From contig JARKIP010000005.1 of NCBI GenBank assembly GCA_029990175.1, forward strand, positions 28,529,501-28,593,500: a stretch of DNA of 64,000 bases, in the 5' to 3' direction. The DNA comes from Petunia secreta. Lineage: Eukaryota; Streptophyta; Magnoliopsida; Solanales; Solanaceae. The position numbers and the translations under genes were made by a program. Of this stretch, positions 12,401 to 25,200 are shown one piece after another. Position 1 is the first letter of the stretch, and each line of letters starts with the position of its first letter. The notes beneath the pieces were generated by a model. That model saw only the letters and a list, made by a program, of their open reading frames with translations. It was not told where the DNA came from and did no database searches.

Positions 12401-15400
12401 TTTCTGGTACGGCCTGAGATGTAGAATCAACAGTACTTTGTTCCTTGGAGGTGTAAATTGTTTATACCATCTGTTACCTTCAAGTGGAGAAGGGCTGCTG
12501 CTTCTATTGTTGCTAGCTTGGTTCAAGTGGGAGTTCATACAATTAGATATTAATAGAATTGACTTAATACTGGCTGGATAATTCTCTTATATGCTTATTA
12601 ATTTGCCAACAGCAAGCCATCTTCCCTACAACAGGAATGGGTTCAAGTTCTTTACTAATGCTGGAGGGCTTGGAAAACCAGACATCAAAGATATCTTGGA
12701 GCGAGCTGCAGATATATACAAAAATATTGCAAATGAAGATTCTAAGGGTGCAGAAACAATTGTTTCTCTATCTGTGAAAAGAGTTGACTACATGTCTGTT
12801 TATGCATCTAATCTTGTATCAGCAGTCCGCAGCGCTGCAGGGAACATAGGTATTTCTTGTACCATGTTTCTGGAGTAAAAAGAATATCAATGTTTCGAGG
12901 AAAAGGATACAATCATAAGGATATAATTGTTGATGGCTGCTCCAATCTAATTGGGGATTTCCTCTTGGTGTTGACCTTCGATTACGAATCTCTTCTTTGA
13001 ATGAGTTTCGTGTACTTCCAATCTAATAAAAGTATCTTTACCTTCTTTAGATCATCTATCTTAATTTTTTCTGACTCAGTGTTGTTGAGGTTCTTGCTTG
13101 TGCTCATATAATCTTTTTTTAAATCCCTCTTTTCATGGTGCAATTCTCAGAGAAGCCACTGGAAGGATTCCATATCGTTGTTGATGCAGGGAACGGAGCA
13201 GGAGGATTCTTTGTCGTAAGTTTCTATCCTTGTACTGTGTTTTGGCAATTTGCCTCACATACATTACATCAACACCTTCTGAACCAAAAAGCACTGGTTA
13301 CAACTTACAAGAAAGCCATGAAGAAAATACACACACACTCCCTCTCCTCTTTCTTTCTCTTCCTCCCCCCCCCCCCCCCCCCCCCCCCCCCCCGCCGCCC
13401 CGAGACACACAGACGATTTACTTATCCACGGCTTTTCATTATCAATTCCACAACACCTCTTGCCAGAATTTATTTCTGTCCCCTCCCACCTCCATGCTTG
13501 AATCACACATCGCTAATTAGGTCCATCAGTTTCAATGGTTTCGATATCTCTAGGAACTAAGAGCAGCTTAATAATCTGACAACAATAACTTACTTTCTTT
13601 TTGATAAGTTAATCGCCCAACACGAACTCATCCTACCAAGACAGTTGCGGAGACGATGACAAGTTGGTGTGCGCGCAAATTGGACCCAAAAGATATGCAA
13701 AACCACTCTTTTGTGTATCTTCTGGCAACTATGGAGGGAAAGTAACAGTAGGACCTATGAAGGAGTGGGGAATTCTATCAAGGCAAAATGGTATCTTTTT
13801 ATTTGTATTAGTGATTTCGCAAGGAAATTCCATAATGTATAGGTGGATAATTAAAATTTGGGAGGTCCACTACACACTTGTATAAAACAAACTTTGAGTA
13901 GTCAACTCCATTTTGGTCTTCGCCATAAAAAATGATTTTGGTGGCCTTAAAGAAAACTTATGTCAAAATTTTAAAAAGGGTGAAGATTTTCCTTTGTCAT
14001 GACAATTGTTGGGAGAAAGTTGACTCCATGGAAGCCTAATTACATAATTTGGTGCCTAGTGCAACAGGCTATCGATTGATGATATCAAATTAATGATATG
14101 GAATATGCTTCTGTTGAATACTCATGTTTCAGTAAAATCCGATCTAGCATGCGTTAGGTGATCTCTCTTTCTGTCTCTACGTCGTCTACTCCCTCCATTC
14201 CAATTTGTGTGACATCTTCCTTTTTGTTCTGTTCCAGAAAGAATGACATCTCTCTTTATTTAGAAACAATTTTAGTCTCAAACTTACCATTTTACCCTCA
14301 ATGAAAAAATAATTTATAGCCACAGAAGTATCTATGACATGTTTGAGCACAAGTTTCTAGTCTTTCTTTCTTTCTTAAACTCCATGCACAGTCTAACAGT
14401 CACATTTACAGTTCATTTATTGGAACAGAGGTAGTAATAGTATTGTCTCAACTTCGATTGTAGCATGTAACAAGAAGCTAAGACCGAAAGAAGTCCGTGA
14501 GTGGAGATTGGAGGGAATGGAGGAGAAAGATTAGGTAAGGGGCATTTTATTCTTCAAATATTGTGAAGGTATGGATACGCATAGTAGGGTGGGTCGGTGG
14601 CGTTAAAATTATGGTGGTCGGCGGTAGAAAAAGGTCGTGTAGGAAAAGAGAGGGAAAGCGACACGATTATGTGTTTTCCAATTGACAAATTTCTCTTCTT
14701 TCTATCTTCTTTTGCTTTTGGCAGGCGAATAAGAAAATAGTAATTCTAGAGTGGGCAAAGACTGAAGTAGTGGAACCCGCAAGGGTAGCTGAGTTGGTTC
14801 AACAAGTGCTTTCCCACATGGGACTTGGGTTCAAACCCTCTTGTCAAAAGCCTTCTCAGTTTGAACCTGTCATACCGGGCTTGCGTAGTGCGGATTACCT
14901 CTCCTGTGTGGTTTGGGGCTTACTTAGAGCGCACCCGAAGGGTAGAAGCTGCGGGTTCCATTGTCAAAAAAAAAAAAGAAAAAAGAAAAAAAAGACTGAA
15001 GTAGTGGACAAAACCAATCTCCACAGCCGGTGGTGGAAAAAGGAAAAATGGTTACAATGTTTAGCAAACCCTCTACAAACACATCTACATCTTTATGGAC
15101 GCGCACATACACACATAACATATGTATGTGTGTGAGAGGAGATTGGAGGGGATGGAGGAGAAAGATTAGGTTATAAACATTTAGCGTTCAAAACTTGTGA
15201 ATGTGTGGACATATTAGGGTGCGGAAATTGCCTTATTTATACATATTATGCACGCACGAACAGACATTCACCTTTATATCTGTATATTATGTGTGTATGT
15301 ATCTTTGTGTGTATATATATTCTTCAAGAATTTTGAAGGTGTGGTTGAGTATATTAGGGTGCGCATACATTATGTACATATGTATGTATGCCTGGATACA

Positions 15401-18400
15401 CATACAAAAACACACTAACTTCTGCCATGATCTATATCTTCCTTGCATCTCGTAATTCCGTTGCCATAGTCTACCACTTCCCTTCTAGCAAGATCAATCT
15501 GTGTTGAAATATATCCCAGAATCATGTGCTTCTAATGGATTCTTTCTTGGAATTTCTATTCCTGATAATCAGCATCTAGAAATCATGTGTATGGGAATTC
15601 CCAGAAATTGAAAACAGAATTTTCAGCTGACTAGTAGTATACCTAATTCCCAGCAGTAACTATTAGAAAGAGTGAGGAACACCATACCTGCAGGAAACTA
15701 CAATAACTGAGAGATAGGCGTACCTAGGAACTGTGGGAAACTAATTTGGAAGATAATTAGCTCCAATTCTTTTTAATTAGATAGCTCAATATGAAGTGAG
15801 TCATTATCTGCTTTAAGTCTGATATCTTTGCTAGCTTCTTGTTTTGAAACTGTGATATAAGAGAACCCGCTATTGTTATTATGATTCCTCAGATCATTGT
15901 ATGGCATTACAGGGCTAGTTGACGATTGCTCAGTGCTGTGATTGTTTAACTGTTTCTTTTCTGTTGTGCTAAGATTAATGTAATTATCTCAGTCTGTTAT
16001 TTCAGTATGTGATTGGCTATGCGTTTATCGTTGTCTGTTTCTGCAGACAATGGCATATAGTTGCTTCTCGGAGTTACGATAGCTGTTGAAATTACAGTAG
16101 GGGATAGTACTATATGATTGAAATTTTTTAAAAACTTTGATGTGCCAAAAGTTATTGCTATACTTTCTCTTTGGGCGCCTTACCAATGTGATGCCCGCTA
16201 TCTTGAACTGTAAGCCTTTCCTTTACTCTCCATTACTTTTTAATTATACATCTCAAAAATTAAGGTTTCCCTGCAGCAGTTTGATGGAGCATATGGAAGG
16301 AAAGGAATGCAAAAAATTGTGAAAGCAAATCCGAATCTGTAATTAATGTTAAATACAGATGTATTCTCTCTTAATTTTTTGGTGTAACATGGCAAATGCA
16401 AATGATACCGAGACCATGATAGACTTTTTGAGCTCACTACATGACATGTAGTGATGCTACCCCCCTGTATATAATTTTTACAGCACACTTTTGTTGCTGG
16501 ATTTCAATAAAATTCCTTTTAACGATCATCAAAAAGAAATAGATTAAATGGGGAACTGCCTATCATTGTCAGAAACTTATCAAAATATAAGCATTATAAC
16601 TTCTGTACGTCCACTTCCTCTGTAATTCATTTTAATCAACTCTCGATGTATGTGCCTTCCTGTTGAGCCAAACTGAGACATTTTCATTAGAAAGGAAGGA
16701 GTATGTTTTTTCTTGATATATTCTGTAATCAGTAAGGGTCCTGGGGGACTGAAATGCATCAGCAGTTGTTAATTGAAGTCGCACCAGTGGCCAGAGGAGT
16801 TACGGATCACTTAAAAGGTCTTTAGGATTTAGGATATATTGAACGCTATTTATCAGCGTAGTTTGTAACTTAAAAGTGTTCTCAGAACATCACGTTTATC
16901 TTTTCCCTCCGTTGCTCTTTACTCTTTAGATCCTTTGACGCTAGTTTTTATTTTTTAACTGGCTTATCAGGGAAAGGTCCTTGAGCCTCTAGGTGCTATT
17001 ACTTCTGGCAGTCAGTTCTTGGAGCCAGACGGTAACGATATAACCTGCAATTTTCACATACAGATTTCTATGTGACTCTTGCTAACGATTTGATTCTCAT
17101 ACTAGGTTTGTTTCCCAATCATATTCCTAACCCAGAGGATAAAACAGCCATGAAAGCTATCACCACGGCTGTACTTGATAACAAGGCTGATCTGGGGATC
17201 ATCTTTGATACAGATGTTGACAGGTGATCATATAGAGGTTTTTGATTTCGATGGATGTGGTCGCTGGTCGGCTTCCTTTACCGATACGTGTCTTGGTCAG
17301 GTCTGCAGCTGTGGATTCGAGTGGTCGTGAATTTAATCGAAATCGGTTGATTGCTTTAATGTCTGCAATTGTTTTGGAGGAAGTAAGCATCTCTTTCTGT
17401 AAGAGTCTCTAAAACTCTTTGCTCTAACAAACATCTGAACTGTTTGCTACCTCTACTATATTTGACCAGCATCCTGGGACCACTATCGTCACAGACAGTG
17501 TAACATCAGATGGGTTGACAACATTTATTGAAAAGAAACTAGGTCAGATGCGTAGTCAACCTCACCTGTAAAATCCATGTGATGAGAATGGATGCTAATT
17601 TTAATTATATTATGATAGGAGGGAAGCATCACAGGTTCAAAAGAGGATACAAGAATGTTATTGATGAAGCTATTCGTCTGGTACGATTTGCTTATTTTAT
17701 GCGTGGTTCTGATAGCAGTCTTATGAGTGCTACCTTGGTCATTGTAAACATATAAGCATGTCTATTTAAGATGGATCTTTTCATGGTTTATTTGGTTGCC
17801 TTTGGATTATCCAATTGCCTAGTGTGTCAGAATGCAACATGATATCTTAAAGAGAGTGATTTGGGATCTCTTTCATGTGCTTGTGATCGTCATGTTTCCT
17901 TTTTCAGTGAAAGAAATAGCATCTTTAAAAAACAATAGTACATAGTTGGAGGTTTATTTTAGCTTGATCCAAATTTAATGTCCTTCCCATTTGTGATTAT
18001 GCTGAATAATGTCCACTTATCCCCCAAACTTTAAAAAAAAATAAAACTAAAAGAAAAAAAGAAAAAGTCCCCTCTATGAAAAGGGATCACTGTTAATGAA
18101 GCTATACTAACACAGGACAATCTTATCAAAAGGAATATTTATCTAGTTAATAGATGCTACATGTGCCTTCAACAGTCAGAATCAGTCAATCATCTATTTC
18201 TACATTGTCCAATAGCTACCGACATCTGGAACATGTTCCTCTCTACTTTTGGCCTCACCTGGGTAATGCCATGCTGCATTAGAGAAGCATATAAAAGCTG
18301 GAGCTGTAGGAAAGTTGATAAAGCCATCAGACATGTCTGGAAGATGATACCAGCTACTATTTTTTGGTGTGTTTGGACAGAAAGGAATTGTAGATGTTTT

Positions 18401-20366
18401 GATGGAATATCAACTCCAAGCCACTCCCTTAAGGCTACATGTCTTTTATTTTTGTTTAGCTGGCTGAACCTATCTCCAATAGATTCCCCTTTGGCTCTTT
18501 TGGATTTCGTCAGCTCCTTATCCTTAGCATAAGATCTGTGTATGAGCTGACAAATCTTTTTTATTATCTTTTGTATTTAACTCTTTGCATCTACTGGATG
18601 CCTTTAATGAATTACTTACTTCATCAAAAAAAGAAAAGGAAATGTTACACCCTACTGTCCTACATAACATTCTGAACATTTATGACTCCAGAAAGTTGTA
18701 TGAAACCACTTTTGCTCTTATCTAACTATTTCAAACTTCAGCATTGTATTTGCATTAAATGGATTTACTAGTTTCCACCAAGAATTGGTGCATTGTGCAA
18801 AGTCCTTTTATGAATCCTCCAACTACACAAGCATGTGCTTTTTGATAACTATAAGATTTATCTTGTTTTAGGAAAGACTTTCATTTAAGCTGTTGTTTAC
18901 CTCAAATGGAAAAAGTCGGAGCTTCAATTCACCTGGGGTGATAAAGTAACCTGAAAACTTATCGATCAAGCAAGGGGAGATAAACATGGTTTATTTCTAA
19001 AATAGAGCGCACTCAAATTTCCGGATTGAGTGTTGAGATAAGCTGGATTCCTCAGTGAACTAGTCGTTTTTTGTCCACGAGCTTAGTCTAGTCCGATACA
19101 TTTGCATTTACCGAAACTTATCAGCATAAGGCAGCTACAGTCTCAAGCTTCAAAATGAAAGAGCTCTTATGCTTAAACAGAGAGCATATGTCTGATACCA
19201 TTTTTTTTGCTATTCTAATGTTGGATTTGGATAGAGGTTAATGCTTCAGATCTTTGTTGCCAAGCTTTAAATTTTTCTGGGACAGAATGTACTTAACAGT
19301 AGAATGTTGACAGAATTCTGTTGGCGAGGAAGCACATTTGGCTATTGAAACTAGTGGCCATGGGGCTCTCAAGGAGAATCACTGGCTTGACGATGGTGCA
19401 TACCTTATGGTACATTTCTGCAAAAGTAGTCTTCTGGGTTCTAAGATTATTGTTGTCTGTACATTTTCTAAACTCGTTTGTTGGTTTTTGTGACTTGCAG
19501 GTCAAATTACTGAACAAGCTTGCATCAGCTAGAACATCAGGACAAGTTGGGGGCAGCAAAGTCTTGACAGACATGGTGGAGGGTCTCGGAGAACCAGCTA
19601 TTGCTGTTGAACTTAGACTAAAGATTGATCAGAATCATTCAGATTTTAAAGGAGGGTATGCTACTGTCTCTCTTGCAATTTAATTTTGCTGTGCTTATTG
19701 TGTTTCTGTAAATTAAGGAACGTACTTGTGCCTCCAGATCCTTCCGTGATTATGGGGAAGCAGTGCTGAAGCAACTTGAGAATACAGTTGACTCAGATAG
19801 TAAACTTCTGAAAGCACCTGTTAACTATGAAGGGGTGAGATTTGAACTGATTTTGTCCAAGCAGCTGCAGATGAAGTTATTCTTGTTGACCATTTAATTA
19901 TTATGTTCCTATAATTTGAGCGTACTGAGAAGTTGCTTATGGCCGGCATATATCATTTGTTTGGCTATAGTTTCTGCATGTTCTCAACATCGCTCTGACA
20001 TTGTTTTGCTGTCTTTTGCTAATCCATAGACATCCACACATTGGTATATATTTCGAATAGCAGAGTCACCAGATTAATTTGGTTTGATGGCAGGTTAGAG
20101 TTTCTGGTTATGGCGGATGGTTCCTTCTAAGACTATCACTACACGACCCTGTGCTACCCCTGAATATTGAGGTTAGAACTGTTGCTTGGATTATTTCTTG
20201 GGCTCTTGCAACTTTTTGCGAACACAGAAAACTAACATAGACTGTATGATCATCTTAGGCTCCAAGCAATGAGGATGCTGTAAAACTTGCTCATGCTGTG
20301 CTTAATGCCGTCAGTGAGTTCACTGCTCTCGATACCTCTGCCTTAACCAAGTTCGTAGGAGCATGA
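6424..20366 (+). CDS. Phosphohexomutase (phosphoglucosamine/phosphomannomutase family), 17 exons
   Basis: Exons: 6424-6430, 7836-7902, 8918-9101, 11422-11474, 12294-12382, 12613-12849, 13151-13215, 16971-17031, 17106-17223, 17301-17382, 17470-17542, 17619-17680, 19314-19409, 19501-19655, 19738-19834, 20094-20171, 20259-20366. All junctions are GT-AG and the phases close exactly to 1632 nt, or 543 aa. Motifs in family order: active-site TASHLP (phosphoserine at about residue 135), metal-binding DTDVDR (289-294), sugar-binding ETSGHGAL (378-385) and C-terminal phosphate-binding SGYGGW (486-491). These enzymes move phosphate between C6 and C1 of hexose phosphates. The closest relatives I recall are Arabidopsis AT5G17530 and AT1G70820, which have plastid transit peptides of about 60-70 residues. 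Here exon 1 codes only for the first residues and no transit peptide is seen. Exact substrate is not decidable from sequence. Confidence 0.92.
6958..7098 (+). mobile_element. TS-type SINE in intron 1, with target duplication
   Basis: The 3' half is typical: TTTCAGAAACAGCCTCTCTACCT, a CCCCAGACCCCACTAGTGGG block and a perfect (TTG)n tail. It is flanked by a 19-bp duplication ending AAGGACTAGGTAT (6939-6957 and 7099-7117) with one C/T difference, which fixes the element's limits. It is shorter than a full TS SINE, so probably 5'-truncated. Confidence 0.85.
9102..11421 (+). other. Intron 3 of the phosphohexomutase gene
   Basis: A 2.3-kb intron. Apart from the triplicated repeat near its 3' end I recognise nothing in it. 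Small open frames at 9143-9334 (minus) and 10436-10753 (plus) have no familiar product. Confidence 0.6.
10905..11400 (+). repeat. Triplicated 179-bp tandem repeat in intron 3
   Basis: Three diverged copies begin near 10919, 11098 and 11277 with TAGACTGT/CAGACTGC and share GTTAAGGACTTCTTGGTGCAG, CATTCATGCTCTTG, TTCTTTCATTCAT and GGTACATATGCAG-type blocks. The spacing is exactly 179 bp each time. The last copy ends just before the splice acceptor of exon 4. Confidence 0.85.
13365..13393 (+). repeat. Poly-C tract in intron 7
   Basis: A run of 29 cytosines followed by GCCGCCC, inside a C/T-rich stretch. A shorter C run (about 18) lies at about 11648-11665. Such runs are unstable, and their exact length in an assembly is doubtful. 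Confidence 0.8.
14189..14434. mobile_element. Stowaway-like MITE in intron 7
   Basis: It begins CTCCCTCCATTCCAATTT and ends with the imperfect complement TGGAACAGAGGTAG, flanked by TA on both sides (14187-14188, 14435-14436). The CTCCCTC terminus with TA target duplication is the hallmark of Tc1/mariner-derived Stowaway MITEs. It is 246 bp long with no coding capacity. Confidence 0.75.
14775..14990 (+). mobile_element. tRNA-derived SINE in intron 7, perfect 18-bp target duplication
   Basis: The 5' part is tRNA-like, with an A box (GGTAGCTGAGTTGGT) and a B box (GGGTTCAAACCC) for RNA polymerase III. A body of about 110 bp and an A-rich tail (AAAAAAAAAAAGAAAA) follow. The flanks carry an identical 18-bp duplication, AAAGACTGAAGTAGTGGA, at 14757-14774 and 14991-15008. 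The perfect duplication implies a fairly recent insertion. The family is probably one of the Solanaceae SolS SINEs; subgroup not assigned. Confidence 0.92.
18085..18640 (+). mobile_element. LINE 3' fragment in intron 12
   Basis: The reading frame from about 18090 to 18532 gives a zinc-binding reverse transcriptase tail (zf-RVT type): NRCYMCLQQSESVNHLFLHC, then IWNMFLSTFGL and FWCVWTERNCRCF. This is the usual C-terminus of plant L1-like LINE ORF2. A 3' untranslated part and an A-rich end (ATCAAAAAAAGAAAAGG, about 18624-18640) follow. It is 5'-truncated, as is typical for LINE insertions, and in the same orientation as the host gene. Confidence 0.85.
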
Positions 20367-21240
20367 GTGCGAGCAGTTCTAGCAGTTCTTGTGTGCTCAT
20401 CTATCGGTCATGTGGACAATCATCAACGTTTAGACAACCTGACCACTGATGCGTTTTTTGCTCTTTCAAACTTTGGAGCCTCTGGCAGAGGAAAATTTCT
20501 TCTACCAATCAAGGGTTATGTAATAATGTGTACAATCTCTCTGTACAAGCAACAGAAATATGTGAATGATAGCTACAGAGAGTCGTGATTACTTTGTTTA
20601 CAGCAGTTAGTGTAGGTGCATCTTGTACTTCAAGGTATGCGGATATCAGAGGCTGATTGGAACTTTTGCCTTGAATAGGTACACAGTTAGGTTTTATCAA
20701 AAACAGATATTATATATAGAAAGAAAAATTTGCCCTTGTTAAATTCTTTCTGGTGGGACTATAAAATGACGCATCAACTTTTGACTGTCCATTTCGGGAA
20801 GAAAGAGGGATCCTAGTTGTAACTTGTAATATATCCAATGAAACCTTCGCTGGCTGTATGAACAAGTGGAAGGGCTATACAGCAATTTTTTTTTTTTTAC
20901 CTCTTTTAGAAGACGCATAAATTTACTTTCAGGTTTTGTATCCAAGTATAATAGGAAAAAGAAAATTTGAGCGCCAACATAGAATTTGGTCTAATTAGCT
21001 TATCCTCATAGCGCAAGACACTGGCTTGACAATATCAGCTAACATGCTCCTAAAATAGTGAAAGGACATGTATTCATGCATAAACATTAGACCAGAACAA
21101 ACATGACACGTTTCAGCGTTCTTACTTTCCTTTTTATGTCCACTAATAATTTACCTTGGAAGTTTCCTTTCTCCTATTTCCAACTTCTTAAGTTTTCCAA
21201 TTTTACTTGGGAAAGGAGTCATAATTCCTTAATTCACCCC
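20367..21240. other. 3' UTR and intergenic DNA after the phosphohexomutase gene
   Basis: The stop codon is at 20364-20366. The following open frame (20367-20588) starts directly after it and is not a gene. Several AT-rich stretches could serve for polyadenylation but none is decisive. I see no other gene. Confidence 0.4.
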
Positions 21241-21370
21241 TCTATATATACTCCTACTTCTGCCGCTTCTTTTGTTCATACACAAGTTGAAATTAAAGCA
21301 CATCTTACTCTTCTTACGTAAAAACAAACAACAGTTTACACTTGCACAAAAACAAACCAAACAAACAATG
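21240..21370 (+). promoter_or_regulatory. Probable promoter and 5' UTR of a small ORF
   Basis: CTATATATAC at about 21242 is a good TATA box. It is followed by a C/A-rich leader of about 120 bp ending AACAAACAATGGCT, a strong plant start context (A at -3, G at +4), with the ATG at 21368. Confidence 0.5.
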
Positions 21371-21666
21371 GCTACTCCACAAAATTGAAGGAATGCTATT
21401 CGGTTGATACGTTAAATCATCATATAGTAGACAATTGCATTACTCAGGAGGACCCGATATTCAATGAACTAATTGATGATACCATTGATCTAATTGGTGT
21501 GCTTGATTATGATCATTTGGCTGACTTAGATTTTGATTCCCTAAATGGTCTAATCGATGACCATGAGAAGAAAGAAGATGAGGAGGATGTTATATTCAAG
21601 GCGTATTTGAATGCAGAAACGTATCATGTTACTCGTGCTGCCAGACTAACCATGAGGAGACCCTAG
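21368..21666 (+). pseudogene. Small acidic protein ORF, apparently frameshifted after five codons
   Basis: The ATG at 21368 has a good promoter and context, but its frame ends after six codons (TGA at 21386-21388). The frame opening at about 21385 runs 93 codons to 21666 but has no ATG of its own at the beginning. It encodes a very acidic peptide with segments such as LIDDTIDLIGVLDYDHLADLDFDSL and EKKEDEED. A one-base shift near 21381-21384 (in AAAA) would join the two, so this is either a recent pseudogene or a base error in the A run. I do not recognise the product. Confidence 0.45.
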
Positions 21667-21669
21667 GGA

Positions 21670-22204
21670 TAAGTTTAGAGATCATTTTATTCTGAATATT
21701 ACTTATTCTTTAATTGTCGGTGTAAGATTTTTTCTTTTTTCATTTGTCCCAATTTATTTGTTATATAGTTTACCTCGTTAAACTAAATGGTTGAAATTTT
21801 TTCTTTTGATGTTTCATGTTGGTGTTTAGAGAATGAGTCTTGCTATGATTGAAAGTTAGCATTACATTGTTGTACAAATTAGAATTAGTTCTACATCTTA
21901 GGACATGCTAATAAGGATCTTTTTCCTTCCGCTATAGATTCAAGTCATGCATTTCTAAACAAATCTGGTGGTTACTTTGCAAATTGTCTGAGAACCTATA
22001 GATTCAGAAAAGGAAACCCGCTACTATAACTATGCATTCTGATATCAACTGCCATTGGATTGGCATGCATGTAGTCTTAGTATACAACAGAAACTTTTGA
22101 AAAAAAAAAATTCAAACTTCCACAATAATTACAGCTATGGCTTAGCCCCTTAAATGTCACATATATATACAAGTGCCAGACACCCAATTCTTTACTAAAC
22201 CGTC
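21670..22204. other. Intergenic DNA between the small ORF and the acetyltransferase gene
   Basis: AT-rich with no recognisable element. It holds the 3' flanks of two genes that converge. Confidence 0.4.
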
Positions 22205-25200
22205 TTATACATCAAGCAGTTTCATCATGAAATCGAACTGCATATTTGGGGAGGTCTTGGGTTGAGGCCAATTTGCTCCTGCTGGCACTTTGATGACTCT
22301 GAAGCCCTGTCCTATGTACAGTTTTGTAGCTCCAGGGTTGCTAGTGTCACAATGTAAAGCAATTGCACGGCATCCCCAGCTTCTGGCTTGTGCCTCTGCT
22401 TTAGTTATGAGCTTTTTTGCTATGCCTTTTCTGCGGTATCTTTCTCGGACTGCAACATTTGATATGTATGCAATACCTTTCCTGTAATAAATTATTCATG
22501 CATTGCTTAGGATAAAAATCATGTTCGTTGCTAAACCATTTGAGTAAAGAACTACAGCTCATCAATTGGATGTTAAGCTAACAGTATAAAGTTGATTTCC
22601 TTCAATGGCTTCTCAGCTTTTGAATGACAGGATGTTATGTCAAGTATATGAATCCAGAAATGCACATAAATAGTAACAGTTAGAACTCCACTAAAGTGGT
22701 CGGACTAACCTCTGGATCAGATTACCAAATTTTATTTCTTAATCATGTTCTTTATCCATCTTTTTTATTTCTTCAAAAGGAATAATGTTATCCTCTATTT
22801 CAATAGAGCTTAAGATATTAGTTTTATTTATGCACAGTGATGGTAGAGGAAATTAATAATGTAATGATTGAAAAGTTAGTTCAATTCACAGTTATGGGGT
22901 TTAATGCCTAAACAATCTGGGGATTCACAGGTCTATGCCTAGATCATGGAGGAACTTCTTTAGTGCTGGAAAAAGAAGGGACTTTTTAGAAGGTTAAAAA
23001 AAAAAAGAAAAAAGAAAAAGAAAAAGAAGATACATCTAGCTCTATTTGGAAAGAGGGGAATGCAAGATGCTTCAAAGATACAACTAGCTCTATACTAGAG
23101 ATAAAAAACAATTGTATACTTTTGTTTTCTTTTCGGTGTAAAGGGGAGCTGATTAGTGACGCAAAATCTTTGTTAAGACACTTGAATCCATGCTGATTTG
23201 ATGTGAAGCTGGTTCCTTTTGTTAATATTACTAGCACATTTTGTGCTACATTTATAATACTTACCTTTTCTCAAAGACTTAACAGCAATTGAAGTGGGAT
23301 CTATCCCAGCTGCAATTTGGTGGATTATCAGGAGAGGAAGCAACAATAGAATTTTTACCACAAAAAAGAGAATGAAATTAATCTAAAACATAGATGTATA
23401 TTTTTGTTGACTTTTGGTGCAACATGGCCAGTGTAAACGATGTAGTTACCACGCTTGAATTTCTTGTTCATTACACAATCTATGATTCTTTTCTTTTCCG
23501 GACAAGGGCACAAGCTGTTATGTTACTTTAGTTGCTATTCATCCTAGTATCCTCTTATTGCTAGGAGTATCATTAATAAAATTCCCTTTACTTGTAAAAG
23601 ATAAATGGTTTATGTTTAATAGATAAACTTACATCAAAATGGTAAGTTGAATAGGTTCCAATATATTTGACTCTTGAAAGTTGCACAGAAACGGAATGGT
23701 GCCAAAAAGTTTGGAACGCCCCGAAATGGATAAAGTGTTTGTATATAAACATTGGAAGGAGGGACTAAGCCCAGTATGCACCAAAGCAACTTTATACTGA
23801 CTTCTCAAACAATTAAGAATAGCATAGCGCTTAAGCTATATCAACCCAATCAGCTAAAACTCCAAGAACGTCTATATTGATGGTTTCATGTGAACATGAT
23901 CAGAGTAAGAATCAAGAGCAGAGACCTCTAGTATACTTCAGCCATGGCGAAGAAAAACTCCGCTGTTTTGCCAGGATGGAGTTGTTGTTTGAAAAGAATT
24001 ATTTTAAAACAATGAACAGTATGTGTCCTAACACAGAGTAGTTGACACATTAATGACAAACCTTGCATTGAAGTCTCCGAGTTCACTGCATAATGGAACT
24101 AAATAAAGGGGCTTTTAACCCATAATGGACTTAACACAATGAACATCAAGAAAAGTTACATAAATGATCAAAAGTATATACAGATTCTTTAAGGAGATAA
24201 GGGGCTGGCCTTGTTGTAGAAAGTGATGCCCAGCTGGACAAAGAGATTGGACCTACACCTAGGGTGGAATTCTAATGAACTAACTTTTGAGAAGTGTCAA
24301 AATTTTGCATTGACGTTCTGGAATTATTAGGTTGTCACATTTTTCTTGGTGGAATATGCTGCCGAGAATAGGAACAACCAAGACATGACAATCTGGTGTG
24401 TGATGGGCCGTCTAGTGGTCAATCTGAGAGTAAAACTGTGGAGTTATTTGAAGGTTCACACGGGATTGAAAACATTTGATTCATGTCTCATCTCTTGAAA
24501 TGAATGATATGTCTGTCATACTTCAGCAATTTTGGATCCAACTTATGAAATTCATTCAACTACTACTAAGAGTACAACAACAACAACATATCCAGTGATA
24601 TCACACAAGTGGGGTCTGGGAAGGGTGAGATGTACGCAGATCGTACCCCCACCAAGGTGGAGAGGCTGTTTCCGAAAGACTCTCGGCCAACTACTACTAA
24701 GAGTGGTCTACACAAAACTTCAAAACAACAGAATAGGTTTCACATTTATAAGTCAGTCCAAATAGAGTGAGGTGATATCAGTAAGTGAAAAGTTCTTAAT
24801 ATACTAAGTTATCTATATTTCGAAATAAACTGAGAATGTCCATCATCATATGAATCCTTATCTCAAAACATACCTATCGCTAAGCCTATGTATTAATGCA
24901 TTCAGTTAGATCATCTCATCATATGATGGGTCAACAATTCTCATATTGCTGAAATAAAAGAGACTAAATTGCGTCTGCTCCTTAGTAAAGAGAGTATTGT
25001 TGAGGAAGGGAACATAAAGAGCACCTTCATAAGGTTCTATGAGGAATTTTCTAGGACGGAAAATCCGTACAGGTCAGGGATCAAGTCTTAGTAGCATCTA
25101 TGTTAGGAATATCATTACTGATAGTATTTTGCCTTTCCATCTTTTCATAAAGGAAATACTAATTTACAGTAATTAACATTTAAAGATCACCTACACATGC

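Noticed and set aside
14770..14990. A tRNA gene
   Set aside because: A and B boxes are present, but there is no cloverleaf. The body, A tail and target duplications show a SINE.
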